A stretch of DNA of 64,000 bases from Candidatus Villigracilis affinis. GTDB lineage: Bacteria > Chloroflexota > Anaerolineae > Anaerolineales > Villigracilaceae. The notes below the pieces were generated by a model. The model was not told the origin of the DNA. It ran no database searches and saw only the letters and a program-made list of their open reading frames with translations. This document shows positions 42,285-50,433 of this stretch, in pieces (positions within the stretch are counted from its first letter, which is position 1; each line of letters opens with the position of its first letter). The stretch lies in NCBI GenBank assembly GCA_016718275.1, contig JADKEA010000001.1:124001-188000 (forward strand), in the 5' to 3' direction. The position numbers were made by a program, and so were the translations under genes.

Positions 42285-43053
42285 TTAGCACTCTCTCTAC
42301 AATTGCAGGAATGGTCACTGCCGCATCTTCCACGATCACCGCATCCGCGCGCACATTTAAATATGTCTGCGCATTGTTGACAATGATGAGGTGCGCACCG
42401 CGGTCAAGCGCCTGCATCGGCAGGCCTGCCACCGGTAAAACCTCAAGGGATGAACCGATCACCAGCATCAAGTCACACTGACGGGCGGCCCGCTGTGCCT
42501 TAAACCATGCCGATTGCGGCAACTGCTCTCCAAAAAGGATCACATCCGGCTTGAGCACCTGGTTGCATTTTGGGCACAGGGGGATTTCTCCGGTTTCCAC
42601 AAATACAGCCAGATAATGCACAGCGTCCACTTGATGATAACACTGGGTGCACGTTAAAGTTTGCATCGTACCGTGCATTTCGATCACAACCTTCGAACCC
42701 GCCTTTTGATGCAGGGTATCAATATTCTGGGTAATGATGGCGTCGATCCGCCCAGCTTTTTCAAGCTGTGCCAGCGCCCAATGTGCAAGGTTTGGTTTGG
42801 CATTGAAAATCTGACTTGCCAGCGGACGGAACCAATGAAAAAAACGCTCTGGAGCGGTGCGAAAAGTACTGAGCGAAGCGACTTCCAACGGTTCATCCTT
42901 CGCCCATAAACCTGTTCCCGTTGAACGGAAATCGGGAATCCCCGAAGGAGTGGAAAGACCCGCTCCCGTCAGCACAACGGCATGTTTTGATTGGCGGAAT
43001 AAGTCCGCAGCGAACTCAATCGCAGCCTGTGTCTGATGGGAAAAGGATGTCAT
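42277..43053 (-). CDS. SIR2-family NAD-dependent protein deacylase
   Basis: 258 residues, typical for bacterial sirtuins. Rossmann NAD site V-L-T-G-A-G-L-S-T-P-S-G-I-P-D-F-R-S at residues 27-44, T-Q-N-I-D near 108, catalytic His in E-M-H-G-T near 127, the zinc-binding pairs C-T-Q-C and C-P-K-C, and V-I-G-S-S-L-E-V. All catalytic features are intact. It removes acyl groups from lysines, consuming NAD+. It overlaps the receiver-CpaE gene by four bases (ATGA) and the kinase gene by eight, an unusual placement for a sirtuin. Confidence 0.95.
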   Translation of the reverse strand: MTSFSHQTQAAIEFAADLFRQSKHAVVLTGAGLSTPSGIPDFRSTGTGLWAKDEPLEVASLSTFRTAPERFFHWFRPLASQIFNAKPNLAHWALAQLEKAGRIDAIITQNIDTLHQKAGSKVVIEMHGTMQTLTCTQCYHQVDAVHYLAVFVETGEIPLCPKCNQVLKPDVILFGEQLPQSAWFKAQRAARQCDLMLVIGSSLEVLPVAGLPMQALDRGAHLIIVNNAQTYLNVRADAVIVEDAAVTIPAIVERVLNG

Positions 43054-44207
43054 CGCGCCTTTTCACGCTCAAGGACTGCATCTGCCAGTTTCAGGAATTG
43101 CTGAGAAGTCATATTTGTCGGCTGACCCACCACAACCGGTGTTTGCAAACGGGTCGCCTGTAAAAACGCCTCAGGGGCGGGTGTCAACGTAGCCGCGACG
43201 GAATGCCCGAGTTGTTCCTGTACCTGGTTCAACTGCATTTGCGCTTCCGTACGCATGCGATTATTCAATACAACATTGATGGTCTTGCGGTCGATCTTCA
43301 GATTGACGATCTCATCGATCAACAAACGGGTATGTTGAATGGAACCGGGTACGCCTTCCACAACAATAATCCGTTCCGTGCACATCGGCAATAACTTCTG
43401 CACATAGACGGGCAAACCATTCCCCATATCCAGGATCACGAAGCGGCCCAGCGTTGAAAGTTGAGCCACGATCGCCTCATAATTCGGGACCTTTGAATTC
43501 AAAGTCACATCACGTGGGTTTTCAGAGGCAAGCATGAGCTTCAACCCGGAGTTATGCGAGACAAGGAGCGATTTCACTTTCTCGCGTGTAACCTCTGCAG
43601 TGGTGCCTTCCAAAAGTTCGGTCAATCCCTTTTGGTTCGGTGCGCCAAGATCCATGCCAAGTGTGCCCTGTCCCGGCGTAAACTCGGCAAGGATTACATC
43701 TGCTTGGGTGCGGTTGTAAAGCCCCGCCGCCAGGTTGGCCGCCACCGATGAAACTCCCAACCCGCCACGCGCGGAAAGCACACCGACCACATAACCGACA
43801 TGTTCCTTCGAAGAAGTGACGATCTCAGTCACATCTTTTTGCCGCGCAAGCAAAACCTTTACATGCGCCTGCAATTCAGTGGGATGGGTCGGCTTGGTCA
43901 GGTAATCGTCCGCGCCAACTTCGAAGCCGATGACCTTGTCATCCAGCTGTGTCTTGGCGGTAAACATCAGGATCGGGATACTCACTGTTACCGGATTTTT
44001 CCTCAAACGCCGTGTAACCTCATAGCCATCCATATCCGGCATCATCACGTCCAGCAAAATCAGATTCGGTCGTTCCTCCAAGGCTTTTGCAAGTCCCTGG
44101 GTTCCGTTCGAAGCCGCACTGATCTCATAGCCCTGTCGCTGCAACATAAGCCCGACAAGCCTGAGGGTGTCCACGTCATCATCAATGATCAATATTTTTT
44201 CAGCCAT
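43050..44207 (-). CDS. response-regulator receiver fused to a CpaE/TadZ-like ATPase
   Basis: 385 residues. Residues 1-125 are a receiver domain (I-D-D-D-V-D, phospho-acceptor in L-L-D-V-M-M-P near 54, Lys in L-T-K-P). Residues about 140-385 are a SIMIBI/MinD-like ATPase with the deviant Walker A reading A-R-G-G-L-G-V-S-S-V-A-A-N-L-A, lacking the Lys of G-K-T/S, as in CpaE/TadZ pilus-localisation proteins. No other tad/cpa pilus genes are in the window. It is the first gene of a likely operon with the sirtuin and the GAF kinase. Confidence 0.88.
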   Translation of the reverse strand: MAEKILIIDDDVDTLRLVGLMLQRQGYEISAASNGTQGLAKALEERPNLILLDVMMPDMDGYEVTRRLRKNPVTVSIPILMFTAKTQLDDKVIGFEVGADDYLTKPTHPTELQAHVKVLLARQKDVTEIVTSSKEHVGYVVGVLSARGGLGVSSVAANLAAGLYNRTQADVILAEFTPGQGTLGMDLGAPNQKGLTELLEGTTAEVTREKVKSLLVSHNSGLKLMLASENPRDVTLNSKVPNYEAIVAQLSTLGRFVILDMGNGLPVYVQKLLPMCTERIIVVEGVPGSIQHTRLLIDEIVNLKIDRKTINVVLNNRMRTEAQMQLNQVQEQLGHSVAATLTPAPEAFLQATRLQTPVVVGQPTNMTSQQFLKLADAVLEREKAR

Positions 44208-44288
44208 TTTTCGCCTCTGATACCTAAATACAGTCTAGCATACCCAATTATAACGGACAAGTCACCAGATTACGCATCGAACCCATGC

Positions 44289-44330
44289 TATAATAAACAA
44301 GCACAAGGGATAATAACCCTGTGCCTTTTC
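44289..44330 (+). promoter_or_regulatory. tmRNA promoter -10 box and precursor leader
   Basis: TATAAT at 44289-44294, then a hairpin GCACAAGGG / CCCTGTGC (44301-44324) directly ahead of the mature 5' end at 44331. Likely a processed leader. No good -35 box is seen. Confidence 0.5.
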
Positions 44331-44709
44331 GGGGATGATCGGCTTCGACGGGAGAGGCTGGTTCCGGAATGCGAGCCGAGCGCGCGCCGAACTCGTAAAC
44401 TCAGCGCAAAATTTAAGTGCCAATCGCACTTCATACGCTGCTATGCCCCTCGCCGCTTAAGGTGAGACATAACAGTCAATCTCCTAGATGAGATTGCGTC
44501 CGCCGTCACCGCTCCCCGCCGGGTGACGGACCGGGCGAAACAAAGGCGGGGTGCTGCGTATGACTCTGCTAAATGCGCCCAAGACTAGCAGATGGTCACA
44601 GGGTTACCTGCCCGCCGAGATCCCTGTGATGACTAAATTCGGCAGGCTACGCTCGTAGAGTTCCGAGGGTCGAATCTTTCGGACCCGGGTTCAATTCCCG
44701 GCATCTCCA
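44331..44709 (+). ncRNA. ssrA: tmRNA
   Basis: About 379 nt. The 5' end GGGGATGATCGGCTTCGACGG and 3' end GGGTTCAATTCCCGGCATCTCC-A are the tRNA-like domain; acceptor GGGGATG pairs with CATCTCC. CCA is not encoded. The tag reading frame most likely begins at GCG 44404 and ends at TAA 44458-44460, giving AQNLSANRTSYAAMPLAA, with the usual small hydrophobic C-terminus recognised by Clp proteases. GC-rich pseudoknots follow. It rescues stalled ribosomes together with SmpB, which is not in this window. Confidence 0.96.
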
Positions 44710-44763
44710 CACCTGTTCGACCAGCAGTATACTGCTGGTCGAATTGTATTAAAACGGAGCAAT

Positions 44764-45495
44764 ATGAAAAAATATCTTATTTTTGGATGTCTCATCTTCA
44801 CCATCGCCTGCCAGGCAGCAACTCCCGCCCCTGTGGAATCAGTTACGCCAATCCCAGCGACTCAGACTCCGCCCCCGCCTGCCACACCAACCCAAACATT
44901 CACCCCCGCCCCAACATTGACCTCAACACCGGTCCCCATGTATTTCAGTGAAGAATACAGCACCGATATGAGCGCGTGGTCATCCTTTCAAACTGGCGGC
45001 AAACTCAGCCCCACCCTTGAAATCGTGGATGACAGGCTGCGTATCGATCTTTTTTCGCCAAACACCTGGTATTACGCCATTCACAACTCCCATGAATATC
45101 AGGATGTATTCGTGTCGGCTAAATATAGCGGCACCCCTTCAGGTTCGGCGGGCCTCATCTGCCGCTACAGCGAAAACGGATGGTTCGAGTACAACATCAA
45201 CAGTGACGGGTCGTACAGCGTCCTGCTTGGTCAATGGATCGGGGAAGGAATCGCCACCTACACCCCGATCATCAACTCTACTGTAGAGTACATCACCCCG
45301 GGAATGGATTACGAGATCGGCCTGACGTGTCAGGGAACCGTTTTGCTCCTCCACGTGAACGGCAAGATGTATCGAAAAATCGATGTCGCGCGCTACGAGT
45401 TGACCAGCGGCAAGGTTGGCATTTCGGCTGCCTCCTTCGAGGAAGCCCCTGCCATTCTCATGTTTGACTGGTTCAAAGTGAACCAGCCCGAATAA
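44764..45495 (+). CDS. lipoprotein with Thr/Pro spacer and LamG-like beta-sandwich
   Basis: 243 residues. Signal peptide of 16 residues ends in lipobox T-I-A-C. A Pro/Thr spacer (about 17-60) leads to a globular domain with the concanavalin-like pattern W-Y-Y-A-I-H-N-S-H-E-Y-Q-D-V-F-V, G-L-I-C-R-Y-S-E-N-G-W-F-E-Y, and the end strand F-D-W-F-K-V. The domain resembles the carbohydrate-binding or DUF1080-like sandwich. Probably binds a polymer outside the cell. SD GGAG is four bases upstream of ATG. It follows tmRNA by 54 bases and may be read through from it. Confidence 0.85.
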   Translation: MKKYLIFGCLIFTIACQAATPAPVESVTPIPATQTPPPPATPTQTFTPAPTLTSTPVPMYFSEEYSTDMSAWSSFQTGGKLSPTLEIVDDRLRIDLFSPNTWYYAIHNSHEYQDVFVSAKYSGTPSGSAGLICRYSENGWFEYNINSDGSYSVLLGQWIGEGIATYTPIINSTVEYITPGMDYEIGLTCQGTVLLLHVNGKMYRKIDVARYELTSGKVGISAASFEEAPAILMFDWFKVNQPE

Positions 45496-45630
45496 AAACC
45501 AGACCTGCCAATGAAATTTCTACATGCCGTTAACAGAATTCTTGTACAAGTCGTTTAAGATACGTACATACAAAGAGGTAATTGCATGAATGCATGCAGC
45601 CTCTGATCAGATAATGTAAGGAGTTCTATT

Positions 45631-47523
45631 ATGGGCAAAATCATTGGTATTGACCTCGGCACGACAAACAGTGTGGTCGCCGTCATGGAAGGCGGAACGC
45701 CTACTGTGATCACCACTGCGGAAGGCGGACGCTTATGTCCGTCCGTTGTGGCATTCAACAAGAATGGCGAGCGCATGGTGGGGCAGACCGCAAAACGTCA
45801 GGCGGTCGTCAATGCAGACAACACGATCTATTCCATCAAGCGATTCATTGGCCGCCATTTTGAAGAGACCAGTTCAGAACGAAGCATGGTCTCCTATCAG
45901 GTAAACCAGGGTCCTACAGGCGATGTCCGCGTCAAAATCCCTGTAACCGGCAAGGAATATTCCTCGCAGGAGATCAGCGCTATGATCCTGGGCAAGCTCA
46001 AGGCAGATGCGGAAGCGTATTTGGGCGAGCCCGTTACACAGGCCGTCATCACTGTCCCTGCGTATTTCAATGACAGCCAGCGTCAGGCTACAAAAGATGC
46101 AGGCCGCATCGCGGGTTTGGAAGTACTGCGCATCATCAACGAGCCAACGGCCTCCGCTTTGGCATACGGTCTCGATAAAAAGAAAAATGAAACCATTCTC
46201 GTCTTCGACCTTGGCGGTGGTACGTTTGACGTATCCATCCTCGAAGTGGGCGAAGGCGTGATCGAAGTGAAATCCACGAACGGCGATACCCACCTCGGCG
46301 GCGATGACTGGGATCAGAAGATCACCAACTGGGCCGCGGACGAATTCAAGAAAGATCAGGGCATCGACCTGCGCAATGACCGTCAGGCTTTGCAGCGTTT
46401 GCGCGAAGCCGCTGAAAAAGCGAAGATCGAACTCTCAACCGTAATGGAAACAGAGATCAACCTGCCTTACATTACAGCCGATGCGAGCGGCCCCAAGCAC
46501 TTGCAATTGAAACTCAGCCGCGCAAAATTCGAGCAGATGACCGAAGACCTGTTGCAACGCTGCCGCACTCCATTTGAAGCTGCGCTCAAAGATGCAGGCA
46601 TGGATGCAGGCAAACTTGACGAAGTAGTTTTGGTCGGTGGTTCAAGCCGCATGCCGATGGTTCAAGAATTGGTCCGCAAGTTGACCAACGGGAAGGAACC
46701 GAACAAAGGCGTAAATCCCGATGAGGTCGTTGCGATTGGCGCAGCCATTCAAGGCGGTGTGCTCGGCGGTGAAGTGAAGGATATTTTATTGCTCGACGTG
46801 ACCCCGCTCTCCCTTGGCGTGGAAACGATGGGCAGTGTGATGACCGTAATGATCGAACGCAATACCACGATCCCGGTCCGCAAGACGGAAGTGTATTCCA
46901 CGGCGGCAGATAACCAAACCGCAGTCGACATCCACGTTTTGCAGGGTGAACGCCCGATGGCGAACGACAACATGAGCCTCGGCCGATTCCGCCTCGATGG
47001 AATCCCACCGGCGCCGCGTGGTATTCCGCAGGTGGAAGTGACCTTCGACATCGACGCAAACGGCATTTTGCACGTGACCGCAAAAGATAAGGCTTCAGGC
47101 AAGGAACAAAAGGTGACCATCACCGCATCCACGAACCTGAACAAGAATGACATTGACCGCATGGTGCAGGAAGCCCGTCAGAACGAAACCGCAGACAAGA
47201 AGCGCCGCGAAGGCATTGAGGTGAAGAACACAGCCGACAATCTTTCGTATCAAATCGAGAAATCATTGCGCGACCTCGGTGACAAGGTTCCATCTGCAGA
47301 ACGCGCTACAATCGAAGCCAAAGTCAGTGAGTTGAAACAGGCCGCACAAGGCGATGACCTGGATAAGATCAAGAAGCTCACTGAAGAATTGCAGAATACG
47401 TTCCATGCACTCAGCCAGCAAATGTACGCGCAGGAACAGCCACAGCCTGAAGGCGGCCCCGCCGCCAGCGGACCAAGCGGCTCTGCCAATGGCGATGTGA
47501 TCGACGGCGAAGTAAAAGAGTAA
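45631..47523 (+). CDS. dnaK: chaperone DnaK (Hsp70)
   Basis: 630 residues, complete. ATPase domain signatures G-I-D-L-G-T-T-N-S-V-V-A near residue 5, V-F-D-L-G-G-G-T-F-D-V-S near 190, and V-L-V-G-G-S-S-R-M-P near 330. The linker D-I-L-L-L-D-V-T-P-L-S-L-G and the substrate-binding domain follow; the tail is Gly/Pro-rich and ends G-E-V-K-E instead of E-E-V-D. SD AAGGAG is seven bases before ATG. grpE and dnaJ are not beside it, and no CIRCE repeat is seen upstream. Confidence 0.97.
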   Translation: MGKIIGIDLGTTNSVVAVMEGGTPTVITTAEGGRLCPSVVAFNKNGERMVGQTAKRQAVVNADNTIYSIKRFIGRHFEETSSERSMVSYQVNQGPTGDVRVKIPVTGKEYSSQEISAMILGKLKADAEAYLGEPVTQAVITVPAYFNDSQRQATKDAGRIAGLEVLRIINEPTASALAYGLDKKKNETILVFDLGGGTFDVSILEVGEGVIEVKSTNGDTHLGGDDWDQKITNWAADEFKKDQGIDLRNDRQALQRLREAAEKAKIELSTVMETEINLPYITADASGPKHLQLKLSRAKFEQMTEDLLQRCRTPFEAALKDAGMDAGKLDEVVLVGGSSRMPMVQELVRKLTNGKEPNKGVNPDEVVAIGAAIQGGVLGGEVKDILLLDVTPLSLGVETMGSVMTVMIERNTTIPVRKTEVYSTAADNQTAVDIHVLQGERPMANDNMSLGRFRLDGIPPAPRGIPQVEVTFDIDANGILHVTAKDKASGKEQKVTITASTNLNKNDIDRMVQEARQNETADKKRREGIEVKNTADNLSYQIEKSLRDLGDKVPSAERATIEAKVSELKQAAQGDDLDKIKKLTEELQNTFHALSQQMYAQEQPQPEGGPAASGPSGSANGDVIDGEVKE

Positions 47524-47536
47524 AAAGTAAGAAAGT

Positions 47537-47572
47537 AAAAGAGCGTCCAATCAAAATTGGACGCTCTTTTTT
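47537..47572 (+). terminator. intrinsic terminator of dnaK
   Basis: GAGCGTCCAAT (47541-47551), loop CAAA, ATTGGACGCTC (47556-47566), then TTTTTT. Confidence 0.93.
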
Positions 47573-47608
47573 ATCGGGTGGGATGACTTTTTCAGAAAAC
47601 AGAAACAG

Positions 47609-48343
47609 CTATCCCTGAGTGGGACGCGGAGCGGGAGTCTGCTTTTTGGCGGGGAACAGGGCATCGATCAAACTTCCGATGATGCGGGCGAAGAACAGGA
47701 AGATCAAGCTTCCCGCAGAAACCCAATAGTAATTCTGCGCCCAGGCGAGGCTGGTATCGGTGCCGCTAAAGATACCATGTAAGATACCCATCAGATACAT
47801 GCCGAAGCTGGCGTAGTGTAAGAATCGCCAGAATTTCTGGCCGATGACGGGGCGAACGTAAAAACTTACAGCAACGATCACCCAAACATAAAAACCGATC
47901 TGCCCAACCCCCACCCAAAAGGGACGATAATCTACGGTGCTGAATGGAACGAGCAATTGCAGCAGGGTGAAATTTATATACTGGTCACCCAGGATCACGA
48001 GGGCATGGAACATAGCAAATGCCAGCCCCAAAAGACTCACGTATTCATGAATGGCAAAGGTTGCGGGCATGCCCGGCCACAGGCGTGCCATTTTATTGGT
48101 GATACCCAACCCTAGCGCCATGGAAAGCCACAACAGGGTGAGAGATACAAACGCGGTGGCACGTGAAAGATACCAGTAGGCTTTGGGACTGTCACCGCTT
48201 AAAGAGAAGGCCATGTTCGGTAAAAATATGGGTAACAATAGCACGGCCACGAGCAACCCGATCACTGTCGCAAAAAGGAACAACAGGAACGACTGGATGT
48301 TTACCGAAGATTCGTTGAATTCATTTTGATCTTGTGGATTCAT
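47609..48343 (-). CDS. ferric-reductase-like transmembrane haem protein
   Basis: 244 residues with six to seven transmembrane helices. The pattern H-E-Y-V-S-L-L-G-L-A-F-A-M-F-H and later L-H-Y-A-S-F-G-M-Y-L-M-G-I-L-H supplies two pairs of His on neighbouring helices, as in the ferric reductase/MsrQ haem-b superfamily (PF01794). No FAD or NAD(P)H domain is attached. TAAGGAGT provides stop of apbE, SD and spacing together. It is the last gene of the redox operon 50126-47609 and probably moves electrons across the membrane. Confidence 0.85.
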   Translation of the reverse strand: MNPQDQNEFNESSVNIQSFLLFLFATVIGLLVAVLLLPIFLPNMAFSLSGDSPKAYWYLSRATAFVSLTLLWLSMALGLGITNKMARLWPGMPATFAIHEYVSLLGLAFAMFHALVILGDQYINFTLLQLLVPFSTVDYRPFWVGVGQIGFYVWVIVAVSFYVRPVIGQKFWRFLHYASFGMYLMGILHGIFSGTDTSLAWAQNYYWVSAGSLIFLFFARIIGSLIDALFPAKKQTPAPRPTQG

Positions 48344-48358
48344 GGATGGTTTTACTCC

Positions 48359-49276
48359 TTACAAATACTTTTCCATACGGCGGCTTTGGAGGACATCGCC
48401 CGTTTCAAGAACCATCAGCCCGGCAAACTCAGGCTGTGACTCGATCCATTCCAGGCCTTTTTCGCGGCCAAGAATGAATGCCGTTTTTGCGGCGGCTTCG
48501 GCTTGCATGGCCGTGGGCGCAACCATCGTCACACGCAGCAGGTCGGTTTCGGCGGGCAGGCCTGTCAGCGGATTGATGATGTGGTGATGGAAGACGCCAT
48601 TGCGATTCCAATTGCGGCGGTCTTTGCCTGACGTGGCGATGCCGCCGCGCTTCACTTGCAGGACGCTGAGATTTGCTCCTACATTAAAGGGATTCGACAC
48701 CCCGACAGGCCACGGACTCCCATCCATGCGCGGGCCGCTGACAGCGATATCACCGCCTGCATTCACCAGACATGGACCATGCTGCTGCAATCGTTCGACA
48801 GCCTGATGCGCCGCCCAGCCTTTTGCCACGCCGCCAAAATCGAGACCAACTCCCATTGGCAGGTTGATGGTTTTGGAATCAGAATCTGAAACCACCATCG
48901 AAAGTGGATGGTCTGTTTCTGACGGCGAGGTGATCACATCGAACTGGTCACGGGATAACCTTTCAAAGGGACGGTCATATCCCGCTTCGATCATGGATTC
49001 CAAGATCGTAGGCGTGACCAATCCTCCGCTTAATTCGTCGGCCCATAATGCTGTTTGGAACACATCCCAAAACGCTTCGCTGACCTTCATCGGCTGGTCA
49101 AATGTCCGGTTGAGGCGAGACAGTTCCGAGGTCGGTCTGAAGCGGCTGAAAGTCTGCTCCCAGTTTTCGAACCAGGCCGGGATGGCATTCAAAATGGGCG
49201 GCACGGCTTCAGAGTCCTGATCCAGAATGGCCAGCATCTCGGAACCCATCGCGCGGAAGGATAAACGATGCAACAT
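48359..49276 (-). CDS. apbE: FAD:protein FMN transferase (ApbE)
   Basis: 305 residues. It attaches FMN covalently to a Thr/Ser of exported redox proteins, using FAD and Mg2+. Family features are M-G-S-E-M near residue 10, G-L-D-F-G-G-V-A-K-G-W-A-A near 167, N-A-G-G-D-I-A-V near 190 and H-H-I-I-N-P-L-T-G-L-P near 247. No signal peptide or lipobox is evident, unlike many exported ApbE proteins. Its ATG overlaps the previous stop by one base (TAATG). No FMN-acceptor motif was found in neighbouring proteins. Confidence 0.93.
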   Translation of the reverse strand: MLHRLSFRAMGSEMLAILDQDSEAVPPILNAIPAWFENWEQTFSRFRPTSELSRLNRTFDQPMKVSEAFWDVFQTALWADELSGGLVTPTILESMIEAGYDRPFERLSRDQFDVITSPSETDHPLSMVVSDSDSKTINLPMGVGLDFGGVAKGWAAHQAVERLQQHGPCLVNAGGDIAVSGPRMDGSPWPVGVSNPFNVGANLSVLQVKRGGIATSGKDRRNWNRNGVFHHHIINPLTGLPAETDLLRVTMVAPTAMQAEAAAKTAFILGREKGLEWIESQPEFAGLMVLETGDVLQSRRMEKYL

Positions 49277-49617
49277 TACGATGAAGTGGTGACAGTCACC
49301 GGATCTCCGCCGCCCTGATTCCCGCCGCCTCCGCCGCCAGATTGCATGACAATAACCTGAGGCTGCGGGGCTGTGCCGCCAAACAGGATCGTGTATCCCG
49401 GAGGAGGCATGGTGGGTACGGGTGTGGCGGGCGCGGAAACAATGGCTGTGGTGGGGGTGGCTTGTGCAGCCTGCTGGGCAGCCACAGCTTTTTCATCGGC
49501 TTTTGAGCGATCTGGACCTGCAAACATGTTCCAAAATGCAAGCACAGATGTCATCGAGATGGCAGCAATGGTTAGCTGCACATCGGTCCATTTGCGAGGG
49601 GTGGGTTTAGCATTCAT
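49276..49617 (-). CDS. small membrane-anchored Gly/Pro-rich protein
   Basis: 113 residues: a short basic N-terminus, one transmembrane helix (LTIAAISMTSVLAFWNMFAG), an Ala/Thr/Pro-rich stretch, the motif P-P-P-G-Y-T-I-L-F-G-G and a Gly-rich end. It is coupled to apbE by a one-base overlap and follows the PepSY gene by 14 bases. It probably belongs to the redox module, but no cofactor site is visible; a direct FMN acceptor role is not supported. Confidence 0.78.
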   Translation of the reverse strand: MNAKPTPRKWTDVQLTIAAISMTSVLAFWNMFAGPDRSKADEKAVAAQQAAQATPTTAIVSAPATPVPTMPPPGYTILFGGTAPQPQVIVMQSGGGGGGNQGGGDPVTVTTSS

Positions 49618-49631
49618 TGGATTTCACCTGT

Positions 49632-50126
49632 TTAGTCATCGCCATCTTCGTGTTCGTCGCCGTCTTCGTGATCATCATCGCCATTGTCTTCCTGTTGCTG
49701 TTGATCGCGGTTGGGTCTTTCACCGTTGTCATCCCGATTACCAGCAGGGACTACTACAACGACAGGTTCCAATTTGGTTACAGCAAGAACTTCCCCAGTG
49801 GAGCTGACATAGACCAGATCGCCTGCGCTAAATGTGACCAAATATGCGGGAATCCCTTCGTAATCGACGACTTCAACACTGTACACGCTGGAATCCCCCA
49901 GCAATTCCACGGCAATGGTGGTGGCTTGTTCCGGCGAGATCACCATCGGAGAGACGATAGTGGGCACGGCAGTGGACGCCGGTTGCTGAACTGAAAGCTC
50001 GGCAGGCGTCACTGCAACGGTCTGGTTATCCGTCACAATATTTTGATACGCCGAAATCACCCCAAACAAAGTCGCCATAAGAAATACGGTCAGCATGGCG
50101 GAAATGAACAAAGTACTTTTTCGCAT
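49632..50126 (-). CDS. exported PepSY-domain protein with Asp/Glu/His-rich tail
   Basis: 164 residues from ATG 50126 (MRKSTLFISAML), chosen for SD GGAGA seven bases upstream. A signal anchor occupies residues 5-27. A PepSY domain (ISPEQATTIAVELLGDSSVY then VVDYEGIPAYLVTFSAGDLVYVSSTGEVL) covers about 60-115. The last 30 residues are strongly acidic with His (D-D-D-H-E-D-G-D-E-H-E), possibly metal-binding. First gene of the ApbE/ferric-reductase operon. PepSY proteins are common in flavin-based extracytosolic electron transfer systems. Confidence 0.82.
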   Translation of the reverse strand: MRKSTLFISAMLTVFLMATLFGVISAYQNIVTDNQTVAVTPAELSVQQPASTAVPTIVSPMVISPEQATTIAVELLGDSSVYSVEVVDYEGIPAYLVTFSAGDLVYVSSTGEVLAVTKLEPVVVVVPAGNRDDNGERPNRDQQQQEDNGDDDHEDGDEHEDGDD

Positions 50127-50382
50127 AAGAAATCTCCTTCTACACTCAGATATTGGTTCGTCTTCTACAGGTCGCCAAGAGAACAAAATAGTTACTGTTT
50201 GGGAGATTAGGGCTTTATTAGAGAATTTGTGCGTAAAAAGATATGATTAACTCACTGCGTGCAGGGAAACAAGTCCCTGAGCGAACGCCCAATCAAATTT
50301 GATTTTGGACGCAGATAATCGCTGATTTACGCTGACAAAACCGAAAAAATCCACACTTTCAAGCTCTGTCACTCCAAATGAC
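50127..50382. other. intergenic region without a recognised gene
   Basis: AT-rich. It must contain the promoter of the redox operon, but I see no clear boxes. A short imperfect direct repeat (ACGCAGATAATCGCTGATTTACGCTG) near 50309-50334 resembles common intergenic filler repeats. Confidence 0.5.
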
Positions 50383-50418
50383 AAATTGACCCGCAAAATC
50401 AATTTTGCGGGTCAATTT
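50383..50418 (-). terminator. terminator of the Thr/Ala-repeat protein gene
   Basis: AAATTGACCCGCAAAAT (50383-50399) and ATTTTGCGGGTCAATTT (50402-50418), a near-perfect palindrome; AT-rich ends give T-runs on both strands. Confidence 0.8.
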
Positions 50419-50433
50419 GTTTGGTTTAATAAT

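Noticed and set aside
42285..42293. TTAGCACTC, half of a CIRCE heat-shock operator
   Set aside because: No inverted GAGTGCTAA partner nearby, and it lies in an overlap of two coding genes. No CIRCE was seen before clpC or dnaK either.
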